In this document: positions 1 to 8,688 of the stretch, one piece after another | Position numbering within the stretch: the stretch's first letter is position 1 | How the letters are laid out: each line of letters begins with the position of its first letter | Assembly (NCBI RefSeq): GCF_024195295.1 | Contig: NZ_JAMFTH010000001.1 | Location: 62,001-126,000 of the forward strand | DNA: 64,000 nt | Direction: 5' to 3' | Source of the DNA: Gilvimarinus xylanilyticus | GTDB lineage: Bacteria > Pseudomonadota > Gammaproteobacteria > Pseudomonadales > Cellvibrionaceae | The notes under the pieces: model-generated | What the model was told of the DNA's origin: nothing | Database searches by the model: none | The model's input: the letters and a program-made list of their open reading frames with translations, nothing else | Translations under genes and position numbers: made by a program

Positions 1-1
1 C

Positions 2-2455
2 GATGAAGACGATATTGAAGCTTTGCGCCGACGTTTAATCGCCATGGCCCGCGATGGCCAGCTGGTGAGTAACCGCCGCGGTGCTTTTGCGCCTATTGAT
101 TTGACCGAACTGGTGCGTGCCCGGGTTCAGGGCCACCGCGACGGCTTTGGTTTTGCCATTCCGGTGGAGGGCGGTGACGACATTTACCTGCACAACCGCC
201 AGATGCGCAAAGTCTTTGACGGCGATGAAGTGCTGGTGCGCCTGCAGGGCGAAAATTACCGGGGTAAAGAAGAGGGCGCCATTGTCGAGGTATTGGCGCG
301 CAACACTAAAACCCTGGCGGGGCGCTTTATTAAAGAAGATGGGGTACAGTTTTTAAGCCCCGAAAACGCCAAAATCACCCAGGACATCATGGTCGCTCAG
401 GGTGATGAGCTGGGTGCCAATACCGGGCAGATTGTGGTGGTGGAAATCACCCGTCAACCGGAAAAACAGCGCCCCCCGCAGGGCCGCGTGATTCAGGTGC
501 TGGGGGATCATATGGCCCCTGGAATGGAAATTGAGCTGGCGATTGAATCCCACGGCATTCCCAATCAGTGGAGCCACGCGGCGCTCAGCGAAGCCGAAGC
601 TTTGCCCTCCGAAGTGGACGAGGCCCACAAAACTGGCCGGGTGGATCTGCGCGATCTGCCCTTTGTGACCATTGACGGTGAAGACGCCCGCGATTTTGAC
701 GATGCGGTCTTGTGTCAGCGCAAAAAAAGCGGCGGCTGGCGACTGTTTGTGGCCATTGCCGATGTCTCGCACTATGTGCGCCCCGGCACCGGTTTAAACG
801 AAGACGCAGTGCGCCGGGCTACCAGCGTTTATTTTCCCGATCATGTGGTGCCCATGCTGCCGGAGAAAATCTCCAACGGCCTGTGCTCGCTGAACCCCCA
901 TGTAGACCGGCTGGTTATGGTGTGCGAGATGACCGTCTCGGCCGCCGGGCAGGTCAGTGGTTACAAATTCTACGAGGGGATTATTCACTCCCACGCGCGC
1001 TTAACCTACAACCAGGTGGGGGCGGCTTTGGCTGGCGATGAAGCGGTGCGCGAAGAGCTGGCCGATCGCTTAAACGAGCTGGAAAACCTGAACGAGCTAT
1101 ACAAAAGCCTGCGCGAGGCGCGCACCGAGCGCGGCGCGATTGACTTTGAAACCGTCGAGACGCGTATTGTCTTTAACGATGAGCGCAAAATTGACGAGAT
1201 TGTGCCTGTGCGGCGCAATGATGCCCACAAAATTATCGAAGAGTGCATGCTGTGCGCCAATGTATCGGCAGCGCGCTTTTTGGAAAAGCACAAAATCACC
1301 TCGCTGTACCGGGTTCACCAGGGGCCTACCGCCGAAAAACTGGAAAATCTGCGCGAATTTCTCGCAGAGTTAGGTCTGGGCCTGGGCGGTGGGGACGAGC
1401 CCACCTCGGCGGATTATCAGGTGCTGATGGAGGCAATCAGCAATCGCGGCGACGCCAATATGATTCAAACCGTGATGTTGCGCAGCTTGCGCCAGGCGGT
1501 TTATCAAGTGGAAAACGACGGTCACTTTGGACTGGGTTACGATGCCTACACCCATTTTACCTCGCCCATTCGCCGCTATCCGGATTTGATTGTGCATCGC
1601 GCGATTCGCTCGGTGGTGCGCTCCGACCAGCCCTCGTCTCATGTGGAGCGGGTAGAGGGTGTGGCGCCGATTCCGCAGGATAAAATTTACCCCTACAGTG
1701 TGGCCGACATGATTTCTCTGGGCGAGCATTCGTCCATGGCCGAGCGCCGCGCCGATGAAGCCTCTCGCGATGTTGTCAGTTGGCTTAAGTGTGAGTACCT
1801 GCAGGATAAAGTGGGCGACGTTTTCGACGGTGTGGTCAGCTCGGTGACCGGCTTTGGTTTGTTTGTCGAGCTGGTGGATATTTATGTGGATGGCCTGGTG
1901 CATATCACCGCCTTGCCGCAGGACTACTACCGCTTTGATCCGGCCAAGCACCGCTTAGTGGGTGATCGCACCCGGCAGGTGTTCGGTCTGGGCGACGAGC
2001 TTAAAGTGCGCGTCGTGCGGGTGAGCCTGGATGAGCGCAAAATTGACTTTGAACTGGAAAGTGTCACCAGTAAACGTCGCAGCGCGGCTAAAAATTCCGG
2101 CGGTGGCAAGAATGCCGGTGGCGGTAAAAAATCTGGCGGGGGTAAAAAACCTGGTGGTAAAACCAAGGGCAAGCAGGGCAGTCGCGGTGGCAAAAGCTCG
2201 GGCGGCAAAAAGGCCTCGTCTAACCCGCGTGCCAACCAGAGACCGGCCGATCCTTCTAAGCCCAGAAAACCGCGCAAGAGGAAACCCAAGCATGGCTCTA
2301 AAACCGACGCGCAAGTTCGTCGCTCGTCGCAAGATTCGGCAGTTCGATCGTCGCAAGCACAGTCAGAGACGAAGAGCCGATCTGTATTTGCGCAGGCAGC
2401 AGCTGGTTTTAAGAAGGCGCTGGCGCGCTTTAAAAAGAGACCTCCGCAGGACTAA
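2..2455 (+). CDS. rnr: Ribonuclease R (5' end outside the window)
   Basis: Processive 3'-5' exoribonuclease that degrades structured RNA and takes part in RNA quality control. The frame is open to the first base of the window and reads DEDDIEALRRR before the first internal TTG, so the start codon and most of the N-terminal helix-turn-helix lie upstream. In order: cold-shock RNA-binding domains, the RNB catalytic domain with the acidic motif DGEDARDFDDAV (about bases 675-710), and an S1 domain (about 1810-2070). A long basic tail made of repeated GGGK/GGKK units and a final amphipathic stretch follows. rlmB follows 75 bp downstream, the usual rnr-rlmB order. The tail is longer and more repetitive than I expect for this family. 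Confidence 0.96.
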   Translation, partial: DEDDIEALRRRLIAMARDGQLVSNRRGAFAPIDLTELVRARVQGHRDGFGFAIPVEGGDDIYLHNRQMRKVFDGDEVLVRLQGENYRGKEEGAIVEVLARNTKTLAGRFIKEDGVQFLSPENAKITQDIMVAQGDELGANTGQIVVVEITRQPEKQRPPQGRVIQVLGDHMAPGMEIELAIESHGIPNQWSHAALSEAEALPSEVDEAHKTGRVDLRDLPFVTIDGEDARDFDDAVLCQRKKSGGWRLFVAIADVSHYVRPGTGLNEDAVRRATSVYFPDHVVPMLPEKISNGLCSLNPHVDRLVMVCEMTVSAAGQVSGYKFYEGIIHSHARLTYNQVGAALAGDEAVREELADRLNELENLNELYKSLREARTERGAIDFETVETRIVFNDERKIDEIVPVRRNDAHKIIEECMLCANVSAARFLEKHKITSLYRVHQGPTAEKLENLREFLAELGLGLGGGDEPTSADYQVLMEAISNRGDANMIQTVMLRSLRQAVYQVENDGHFGLGYDAYTHFTSPIRRYPDLIVHRAIRSVVRSDQPSSHVERVEGVAPIPQDKIYPYSVADMISLGEHSSMAERRADEASRDVVSWLKCEYLQDKVGDVFDGVVSSVTGFGLFVELVDIYVDGLVHITALPQDYYRFDPAKHRLVGDRTRQVFGLGDELKVRVVRVSLDERKIDFELESVTSKRRSAAKNSGGGKNAGGGKKSGGGKKPGGKTKGKQGSRGGKSSGGKKASSNPRANQRPADPSKPRKPRKRKPKHGSKTDAQVRRSSQDSAVRSSQAQSETKSRSVFAQAAAGFKKALARFKKRPPQD

Positions 2456-2459
2456 CGCC

Positions 2460-2534
2460 ATGTTGTTTTGGTGCGATAAATACGCCGGCGGCGCGCCCGA
2501 GCCCGAACAGGAAAGCAAAAGAGAACAATTGTGA
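2460..2534 (+). CDS. Possible 24-codon leader ORF overlapping the rlmB start
   Basis: A short frame starts at ATG 2460, eight bases after an AGGA that could serve as ribosome binding site. It encodes [11 protein letters not shown] followed by a charged tail rich in E, Q and K. It stops at TGA 2532-2534, which overlaps the GTG start of rlmB at 2531 in a GTGA arrangement. That geometry would fit translational coupling of rlmB, whose own ribosome binding site is weak. I recognise no family. Chance is a real alternative because the frame is short. Confidence 0.27.
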   Translation: MLFWCDKYAGGAPEPEQESKREQL

Positions 2535-3271
2535 GTAAAAATGACATTCTCTACGGTCTGCACGCCGTGCAGGCGGTGTTAAAAAGCGCCCCGCAGCGGG
2601 TGCTGACCCTTATGGTCTTGCAGGGCCGTGCCGATCAGCGGCTGCAAAAAATTCTGCAGCTGGCAAAGCAAAACGGCATTTCGGTGCAGGAGGCCTCGCG
2701 CAAAAAAATGGACGCTCTGGCGGGGGATGCCAATCATCAGGGAGTCATTGCTCAGGCCCGCCCCGGCAAAAATTACGATGAGGCCTATTTATACGATTTG
2801 CTGGATGGTATCGAGCACGCGCCTTTTTTGTTGGTTCTCGATGGCGTGACCGACCCCCACAATCTGGGCGCCTGTATGCGCTCGGCCGATGCCGCGGGAG
2901 TGGACGCGGTGATCGCCCCCAAAGACAATTCCGCCGGGCTAAGCCCGGTCGCGCGTAAAGTGGCCTGTGGTGCGGCCGAAGTGGTGCCCTTTATTCCGGT
3001 TACTAACTTGGCGCGCACCCTGGAAAAGTTAAAAGCCCGGGGCGTATGGGTAAAAGGCGCCGCCGGTGAAGCCACCGAGACGCTTTACACCACTGAGTTG
3101 ACTGGGCCGGTGGCGCTGGTTATGGGCGCCGAAGGGGAGGGGTTGCGACGTCTGACCCGCGAAACCTGCGACAGTCTACTTAAAATTCCTATGGCGGGCA
3201 CCGTCAGCAGTCTGAATGTGTCGGTCGCGACCGGTATTTGTCTGTTTGAAGCATTGCGCCAGCGCAGCTGA
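2531..3271 (+). CDS. rlmB: 23S rRNA (guanosine-2251-2'-O)-methyltransferase RlmB
   Basis: SpoU/TrmH-class (SPOUT) methyltransferase that 2'-O-methylates G2251 in the P loop of 23S rRNA using S-adenosylmethionine. It has an N-terminal substrate-binding domain (about 1-75) and then the knotted catalytic domain. All three SpoU motifs are visible: [34 protein letters not shown], and [18 protein letters not shown] near the C terminus. At 246 aa it is full length. The start is GTG, and a short leader ORF ends across it. Position directly after rnr supports the assignment. Confidence 0.97.
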   Translation: MSKNDILYGLHAVQAVLKSAPQRVLTLMVLQGRADQRLQKILQLAKQNGISVQEASRKKMDALAGDANHQGVIAQARPGKNYDEAYLYDLLDGIEHAPFLLVLDGVTDPHNLGACMRSADAAGVDAVIAPKDNSAGLSPVARKVACGAAEVVPFIPVTNLARTLEKLKARGVWVKGAAGEATETLYTTELTGPVALVMGAEGEGLRRLTRETCDSLLKIPMAGTVSSLNVSVATGICLFEALRQRS

Positions 3272-3286
3272 CGCAGTGTATCTGCG

Positions 3287-4435
3287 CTAGGTTCTTACGC
3301 TGCTGCCCGTGGGGCGCTCGGCGACGGTGGCTTCCAGCTCTAGTTGTTCCGGGCTGTCGTTTAGCCTCGGGCGCAGCACACGCATACTCACCTCGGTGCC
3401 GGGGTCTAAATCCGCTACTTCATTCAGGCCCTGGCGCTCGGTGCCAATGGGTTGGCCGTTAATGTGGGTGAGAATATCGCCGCGCCGAATCCCGGCTATA
3501 TCTGCCGGCTGGTTAATGCTTACCTCGGTCACCAGCACACCCGCCGCAGTGGTAATACCCAACTCCAGCATTTGCGCCTGGCTCAGGCGCTCAACGGTTA
3601 ATCCAAGCCAGCCGCGTACCACCCGGCCGTATTTGATAATATCGTTCAGCGAATCCATGGCATCGTCCACCGGCAGCGCAAAGCCGATGCCCACCGTGTC
3701 GAAAATAATGGCGGCGTTAATACCCAGCAAATTGCCCTGGGTATCGATTAAGGCGCCGCCGGAGTTGCCGGGGTTAATGGCGGCGTCGGTCTGTATATAG
3801 TTTTCGTAAACGCTCAGTCCCAGGCCATAACGGCTAAGGGCGCTGACAATACCCTGGGTAACCGTCTGTCCCACCCCAAAGGGGTTGCCAATGGCGAGTA
3901 CCACATCGCCCACCCGCACGCTGTTAGGGTCGCCCAGATTAATCGCGGTCAGGTTATCCAGCTCGATTTTTAACACTGCCAAATCGCTTTCGGGGTCATT
4001 GCCAATAAAGGTGGCGCCGGCGCGGCGGCCGTCGTGCAGTAGCACCAGTATTTCATCGGCGCCGTCAATCACATGATTGTTGGTGAGCAGGTAGCCCTCC
4101 TCGCTCACAATAACCCCTGAGCCCAGTGCCGACTGAACCCGCTTTTGCTGGTTGGGATTGCGGAACAGATGCTCGTACATGGGGTGGTCTGCCAGTGGGT
4201 GGCGACGGGTTTCGATGACTTTGCGCGAATAAATGTTTACCACCGAGTTGGCGGCGCGGTCGACCGCATCGGCGTAGCTGGCCGTTTGTCCACTGGCCTT
4301 GTGGCTGATGGTCGGGACGCGGGCCTCACCGTTGGGGAGTAGCTCGGGGTAAAGGGCGAATACAACAAAGGCGATAAAAAGCCCGGCCGCTACGGGCCAG
4401 GCTAAAAACTTAAACAGACGAACAGCGAGGGGCAT
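3287..4435 (-). CDS. degS: DegS/AlgW-like periplasmic serine protease
   Basis: HtrA-family protease of 382 aa, anchored in the inner membrane by one N-terminal segment (about residues 9-28). The trypsin-like domain carries the triad His121 (in TNNHVIDGADE), Asp151 (in DPESDLAVLKIE) and Ser225 (in NPGNSGGALI). One PDZ domain follows (about 280-365). A single PDZ domain and a membrane anchor point to the DegS/AlgW type, which cleaves anti-sigma factor RseA/MucA during envelope stress, rather than to soluble DegP/DegQ with two PDZ domains. zapG lies just upstream, as in the E. coli zapE-zapG-degQ-degS region. It converges with rlmB at a 15 bp gap. Confidence 0.92.
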   Translation of the reverse strand: MPLAVRLFKFLAWPVAAGLFIAFVVFALYPELLPNGEARVPTISHKASGQTASYADAVDRAANSVVNIYSRKVIETRRHPLADHPMYEHLFRNPNQQKRVQSALGSGVIVSEEGYLLTNNHVIDGADEILVLLHDGRRAGATFIGNDPESDLAVLKIELDNLTAINLGDPNSVRVGDVVLAIGNPFGVGQTVTQGIVSALSRYGLGLSVYENYIQTDAAINPGNSGGALIDTQGNLLGINAAIIFDTVGIGFALPVDDAMDSLNDIIKYGRVVRGWLGLTVERLSQAQMLELGITTAAGVLVTEVSINQPADIAGIRRGDILTHINGQPIGTERQGLNEVADLDPGTEVSMRVLRPRLNDSPEQLELEATVAERPTGSSVRT

Positions 4436-4458
4436 GCGAGCTCCGGCAGTGAGAGAAA

Positions 4459-4935
4459 TTAAGAGCGGCTTTCGGGCTCTGCCGCTTCGCTGTGACTATG
4501 ACTATCGTCAAAGCCATATTCCTCACTCAGTGTGCCTTTGCTGCCCTCGCGCTTGGGGGCCCAGTCGCGCGGCGCCTCTACGCCCGATTGCTCCAGCTCT
4601 TCGCCCCGCGATTCGCCGGGTAGCTGGTGTTTGGCGTCGGCCAGCAGCTGGCGGCTTATTTCGGGGGTGCTGAGCTTCAAAGCGCTGGCAGCCAGGTGCT
4701 CGTGCATATCGCGGTAGCTGTCGTTTAAGCTGTTAACCAGCTCGGTGGTGCGCGCAAAGTGCTCGGTGACATCGCGCTGATAATTATCCAGTGCCTGCTC
4801 TGCTTCTTGCAGACGCTTCTGCACGTCGGCATTGCGGCCGCCGCCCTGGCTACCGCGGGATAGTACATAGCCGATGGCGCAACCGACCAACAGGGCGACC
4901 AAGGCGCTGACGATAACCGTAATCAGTGAATACAC
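4459..4935 (-). CDS. zapG: ZapG/YhcB family (DUF1043) inner-membrane protein
   Basis: Protein of 158 aa with one N-terminal membrane segment (YSLITVIVSALVALLVGCAIGYVL), then a coiled-coil stretch and an acidic, charged tail. The family acts at the inner membrane in cell division and envelope synthesis. The frame could begin 20 codons earlier (4995), but I chose GTG 4935. It is preceded on the minus strand by GGAAGGAGAG at proper spacing, and it puts the membrane segment at the very N terminus as in E. coli YhcB. degS follows 23 bp downstream and zapE lies close by, the conserved neighbourhood. Confidence 0.85.
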   Translation of the reverse strand: MYSLITVIVSALVALLVGCAIGYVLSRGSQGGGRNADVQKRLQEAEQALDNYQRDVTEHFARTTELVNSLNDSYRDMHEHLAASALKLSTPEISRQLLADAKHQLPGESRGEELEQSGVEAPRDWAPKREGSKGTLSEEYGFDDSHSHSEAAEPESRS

Positions 4936-5087
4936 AAAACTCTCCTTCCAAAAGTAGAACGCTCTGGGGTTGGTCTGTGCCAACCATAGTGCCAAAAGAC
5001 TCTAAACGGTATTATACGGTTTTTTGTTCTGTAAAGAGAGGTGTGGGCGCAAGTTGCTGCACCCAGCTTCATAAATAAAGGTTCACC

Positions 5088-5759
5088 ATGACTGATGTAT
5101 TTGCCCAAAAAGGAAAGTTTACCCTGGACGGCCCCGCCGGTCGTCTTGAGGTGGCCGCCAGCGCGGGCGACGCGAACGGCCCCTACAGGGGGCGCAACCT
5201 GTGTGCGGTTGTCGCTCACCCGCACCCACTGCACGGCGGCACAATGGACAACAAGGTGGTGACAACCCTGCAGCGGTGTTATCGCGATCTGGGGGTAGAC
5301 AGTTTGCGGTTTAATTTTCGCGGCGTGGGGGCGAGCGAGGGGGAGCACGATCACGCCGTGGGCGAGGTGGATGATATGTTAGCGGTGCTTCGCGCCGCCG
5401 AAGCGGCCAGGCCGGGCGCGGAGTTTCTGGTTGCCGGTTTTTCTTTTGGCTCGTCGGTGGCCGCCCGCGCCAGCTACCACGTTAATGCCGCCCATTTGTG
5501 TTTGGTGGCGCCGCCCATACCTCGCTACGACTTTGATCGCGAGGGACAATTTAACGCACCGCTCACCGTGCTTCAGGGCGAGAGGGACGAGCGCGTTGAA
5601 GCCCAGGCAGTAAAGACTTGGTCTGAGTCACTGCGCGGGGTGGTCCGCTATCACGCCTTTGCCGACACCGGGCACTTTTTTCACGGCCAGCTGGTGGCAT
5701 TAAAAGAGACGCTTAGCGCTGATCTGCAGCGGCTGTTGCCGCCGGAGGGTGGCGCGTGA
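5088..5759 (+). CDS. Alpha/beta hydrolase family protein
   Basis: Cytoplasmic protein of 223 aa with an alpha/beta-hydrolase fold. It carries an HPHPLHGGTMDNK oxyanion-type motif (residues 44-56), a nucleophile elbow G-F-S-F-G with Ser119, an acid in GERDERVEA and a late His in DTGHFFHG. This complete Ser-Asp-His set resembles the small YfhR/CocE-like hydrolases found near zapE in Pseudomonas-type genomes. The substrate is unknown. Its stop overlaps the GTG start of zapE by 4 bp, so the two are translationally coupled. Confidence 0.85.
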   Translation: MTDVFAQKGKFTLDGPAGRLEVAASAGDANGPYRGRNLCAVVAHPHPLHGGTMDNKVVTTLQRCYRDLGVDSLRFNFRGVGASEGEHDHAVGEVDDMLAVLRAAEAARPGAEFLVAGFSFGSSVAARASYHVNAAHLCLVAPPIPRYDFDREGQFNAPLTVLQGERDERVEAQAVKTWSESLRGVVRYHAFADTGHFFHGQLVALKETLSADLQRLLPPEGGA

Positions 5760-6859
5760 GCGAGACACTCTCTCCCCGAGCACGATATCAGGCCGACCTG
5801 CAGCGCGAGGGCTTTCGTCGCGATGAGTCTCAGGCTCAGGCGGTAGAGGCGCTGCAGCAGCTTTACGAAGCTCTGCTAAAGCCCGCCCCCAGGCCCGGCC
5901 TGTGGGACCGGTTGCGCGGGCGGACTGAGGTGCCGCCCGTGCGCGGCCTGTATTTTTGGGGCGGAGTAGGGCGCGGTAAAACTTATCTGATGGATAACTT
6001 TTACGAAAGCCTGCCATTCGATCACAAAATGCGCGTGCATTTTCACCGCTTTATGCGTCGTGTGCACCGCGAGTTAAAAGCACGGGCAGGGCAAAAGAAC
6101 CCCCTGGAGCAGGTGGCCGATACCATTGCCGATGAGGCTCGAGTGATCTGCTTTGATGAGTTTTTCGTCAGTGATATCACCGACGCCATGATCCTGGCGG
6201 GACTGCTCGATGGCTTGTTTCGACGCGGCGTTACCCTGGTGGCGACCTCCAATATTGAGCCTGCGGGGCTATATAAAGACGGCTTACAGCGGGTTCGCTT
6301 TTTGCCCGCCATTGATCTGCTGCAAAAACACACCAAAGTGATCAATGTCGATGGTGGTGTGGATTACCGTCTGCGCGCCCTGGAGCAGGCCGAGCTTTAT
6401 TACACCCCCCTGGGCGAGGCCGCGGAGCAGGGGCTTGCCCGCGCCTACGACAGCTTGGCCCCGGCCGGTGCGCATAAGCGCGCCGATATTAAATTAGAGG
6501 TGGAGGGGCGTCCCATTAAAGCCAGGTTTGTCGCCGACGATATCGCCTGGTTCGATTTTGCCGAGCTGTGCGACGGGCCGCGTTCGCAAAATGACTATAT
6601 TGAGCTGGCGCGGGAGTTTCATTCGGTGATTGTCTCGGATGTGCCGCAGCTGGGGGGCGATAAAGACGATCAGGCGCGCCGCTTTATCAATCTGGTGGAT
6701 GAGTTTTACGATCGCCATGTAAAGCTGGTAGTCTCGGCGGCCGAACCTTTGACCCGTTTGTACGGCGGCGGGCGCTTGGGGTTTGAATTTGAGCGCACCG
6801 CCAGCCGCTTGTTGGAGATGCGCAGTCGCGAGTATCTGGCCCGGCCCCACAGGCCTTAA
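5756..6859 (+). CDS. zapE: Cell division ATPase ZapE (AFG1-like)
   Basis: AFG1/ZapE-family P-loop ATPase of 367 aa. Walker A is GGVGRGKT (residues 69-76) and Walker B lies in VICFDEFFVSDITDAM. In E. coli ZapE associates with the Z ring and is needed under stress; the mitochondrial relative Afg1 takes part in protein quality control. The start is GTG inside the end of the hydrolase gene. zapE-rplM-rpsI is a conserved order in gammaproteobacteria. Confidence 0.93.
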   Translation: MSETLSPRARYQADLQREGFRRDESQAQAVEALQQLYEALLKPAPRPGLWDRLRGRTEVPPVRGLYFWGGVGRGKTYLMDNFYESLPFDHKMRVHFHRFMRRVHRELKARAGQKNPLEQVADTIADEARVICFDEFFVSDITDAMILAGLLDGLFRRGVTLVATSNIEPAGLYKDGLQRVRFLPAIDLLQKHTKVINVDGGVDYRLRALEQAELYYTPLGEAAEQGLARAYDSLAPAGAHKRADIKLEVEGRPIKARFVADDIAWFDFAELCDGPRSQNDYIELAREFHSVIVSDVPQLGGDKDDQARRFINLVDEFYDRHVKLVVSAAEPLTRLYGGGRLGFEFERTASRLLEMRSREYLARPHRP

Positions 6860-6912
6860 AAGTCGCACCGATATTCTGTGGTGAAAAAGATAGAAAAAAG
6901 CCTAAAAAGAGC

Positions 6913-6941
6913 TTGAAAAGGTGTCGGTGCTTATGTAGTAT
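6913..6941 (+). promoter_or_regulatory. Sigma-70 promoter of rplM-rpsI
   Basis: TTGAAA at 6913-6918 and TAGTAT at 6936-6941 are separated by exactly 17 bp. This is a good housekeeping promoter match, placed about 45 bp before the rplM start in the zapE-rplM gap. Confidence 0.72.
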
Positions 6942-6985
6942 TCGCGCTCTTTTGTGGGAAGCACCACCTAGTAGGCAGGTATAAC

Positions 6986-7414
6986 ATGAAGACATATAGT
7001 GCTAAAGCAGAATCGGTCGTTCGCGATTGGTTCGTCATCGATGCAGAAGGTAAGACTCTGGGCCGTATGGCTACCGAGATCGCTACTCGTCTGCGCGGAA
7101 AGCACAAACCTGAGTACACCCCGCATGTTGACACCGGTGACTACATCGTAGTCATTAACGCAGAGAAAGTTGCTGTGACCGGTAAAAAAGCGACTGACAA
7201 GATGTACTATCGTCACACTGGTTACATCGGTGGCATCAAGTCAATGAGCTTTGAGAAGCTGATCGAAAAGGCCCCAGAGCGCGTTATTCAGAGTGCTGTA
7301 AAAGGCATGCTGCCGCGTGGTCCGCTCGGTCGAGCTATGTTCAACAAGCTGAAAGTGTACGCAGGTAGTGAGCATCCGCACACTGCTCAGCAGCCGCAAG
7401 AACTTAACATCTAA
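6986..7414 (+). CDS. rplM: 50S ribosomal protein L13
   Basis: Full-length (142 aa) L13, an early-assembly protein of the large subunit that binds 23S rRNA. The N terminus [20 protein letters not shown] and the [13 protein letters not shown] signature near residue 105 are diagnostic. Codon use is smooth and highly expressed in type. It forms an operon with rpsI 14 bp downstream and is preceded by a strong promoter. Confidence 0.98.
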   Translation: MKTYSAKAESVVRDWFVIDAEGKTLGRMATEIATRLRGKHKPEYTPHVDTGDYIVVINAEKVAVTGKKATDKMYYRHTGYIGGIKSMSFEKLIEKAPERVIQSAVKGMLPRGPLGRAMFNKLKVYAGSEHPHTAQQPQELNI

Positions 7415-7428
7415 ACGGAAAGCTGATT

Positions 7429-7821
7429 ATGGCAGTTACTCAATATTACGGTACCGGCCGTCGTAAGACCTCGACCGCTCGAGTGTTCATTACACCCGGC
7501 ACAGGTACAATCACCATTAATGGTCGTCCGCTGGATCAGTATTTCGGTCGCGAAGTTGCGCAGATGGTTGTGCGTCAGCCGCTGCAGACCGCCGATCTGA
7601 CGGAAAAGTTCGACGTTAAAGCCACTGTCGCCGGCGGCGGTAGTTTTGGTCAGGCGGGCGCTATTCGCCACGGTCTGACTCGCGCTTTGATTGAATACGA
7701 CGAAACTCTGCGTCAGCCGCTGCGTGCCGAGGGTTATGTAACCCGCGATTCGCGCGAAGTTGAGCGTAAGAAAGTCGGTCTGCGCAAAGCTCGCAAAAAG
7801 CCACAGTTCTCCAAGCGTTAA
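7429..7821 (+). CDS. rpsI: 30S ribosomal protein S9
   Basis: Full-length (130 aa) S9 of the small subunit, whose basic C-terminal tail reaches the P-site tRNA. It begins [19 protein letters not shown] and ends [12 protein letters not shown], both typical. It is co-transcribed with rplM and followed by a hairpin terminator. Confidence 0.98.
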   Translation: MAVTQYYGTGRRKTSTARVFITPGTGTITINGRPLDQYFGREVAQMVVRQPLQTADLTEKFDVKATVAGGGSFGQAGAIRHGLTRALIEYDETLRQPLRAEGYVTRDSREVERKKVGLRKARKKPQFSKR

Positions 7822-7856
7822 TTGGGTTTTTTGCTGCTGTGCAGCACAGATGCGGA

Positions 7857-7891
7857 AAAGCGTCCCGGGCTTTGCCTGGGGCGCTTTTTTC
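7857..7891 (+). terminator. Intrinsic terminator after rpsI
   Basis: AGCGTCCCGGG and CCTGGGGCGCT pair, with one G-T pair and one A-C mismatch, around a short loop and run directly into TTTTTT. It ends the rplM-rpsI transcript. Confidence 0.8.
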
Positions 7892-8092
7892 GTATTTGCC
7901 TATCGCATAGTTGTTAGATCTATTTGTCCGAGTTTCTCGCCAGCCCTTACCGGGCGCGGCCTTGCGCGCTTTTCCTTGTAACGGGCGCGCATATTCATTA
8001 AGATTGAGCAATTTTTTAAGACAATAAGATCTATCTAAATCTTTGAAAATCAGTGATTTTTAGCCGTCGATGCTGTTAGGGGAGAAGTCGTC

Positions 8093-8686
8093 ATGAGCGA
8101 TGACGTTGTCAACAAAACACGCCGCCGTGTACTCACCGGCGCCACAAGTGTAGTGGGCGCTATTGGTGCAGTGGGCGTTGCGGTCCCGTTTGTCGGGTCC
8201 TGGAATCCGAGTGCCAAGGCGAAAGCCGCCGGTGCACCGGTGCAGGTGAATATCAGTAAAATTGAACCGGGTGCCATGATTACCGTCGAGTGGCGCGGCA
8301 AGCCCGTGTATATCGTGCGCCGCACCGAAGAGGCCCTCGAGAACCTCACTAAAACCGACGACTTGGTGCGCGACCCCAATTCCGAAGAGCCCCAACAGCC
8401 TCCCTACGCTCAAAACCACGCCCGCTCGATTAAGCCAGAGGTATTGGTTTTGCTGGGTTTGTGTACCCACCTGGGCTGCGCGCCTATGTTTCGACCTGAG
8501 GTCGGCGCTGCCGATTTAGGCGGAGATAACTGGCAGGGTGGTTTTTTCTGCCCCTGTCACGGTTCTAAGTTCGATTTGGCCGGCCGCGTTTTCAAAGGTG
8601 TGCCCGCGCCCATTAACTTGCAAGTGCCGCCCCATAGGTACGACAGCGACTCTGTGTTAACCATCGGCGTGGATCAGGAGGCATAA
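8093..8686 (+). CDS. petA: Ubiquinol-cytochrome c reductase, Rieske iron-sulfur subunit
   Basis: Rieske subunit (197 aa) of the cytochrome bc1 complex; passes electrons from ubiquinol to cytochrome c1. The N terminus carries a twin-arginine motif (TRRRVLTG) and a hydrophobic segment that serves as uncleaved anchor. The 2Fe-2S ligands lie in CTHLGC and CPCHGSK. AGGGGAG sits properly before ATG 8093. The fused cytochrome b/c1 gene follows after 2 bp. Confidence 0.97.
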   Translation: MSDDVVNKTRRRVLTGATSVVGAIGAVGVAVPFVGSWNPSAKAKAAGAPVQVNISKIEPGAMITVEWRGKPVYIVRRTEEALENLTKTDDLVRDPNSEEPQQPPYAQNHARSIKPEVLVLLGLCTHLGCAPMFRPEVGAADLGGDNWQGGFFCPCHGSKFDLAGRVFKGVPAPINLQVPPHRYDSDSVLTIGVDQEA

Positions 8687-8688
8687 GC

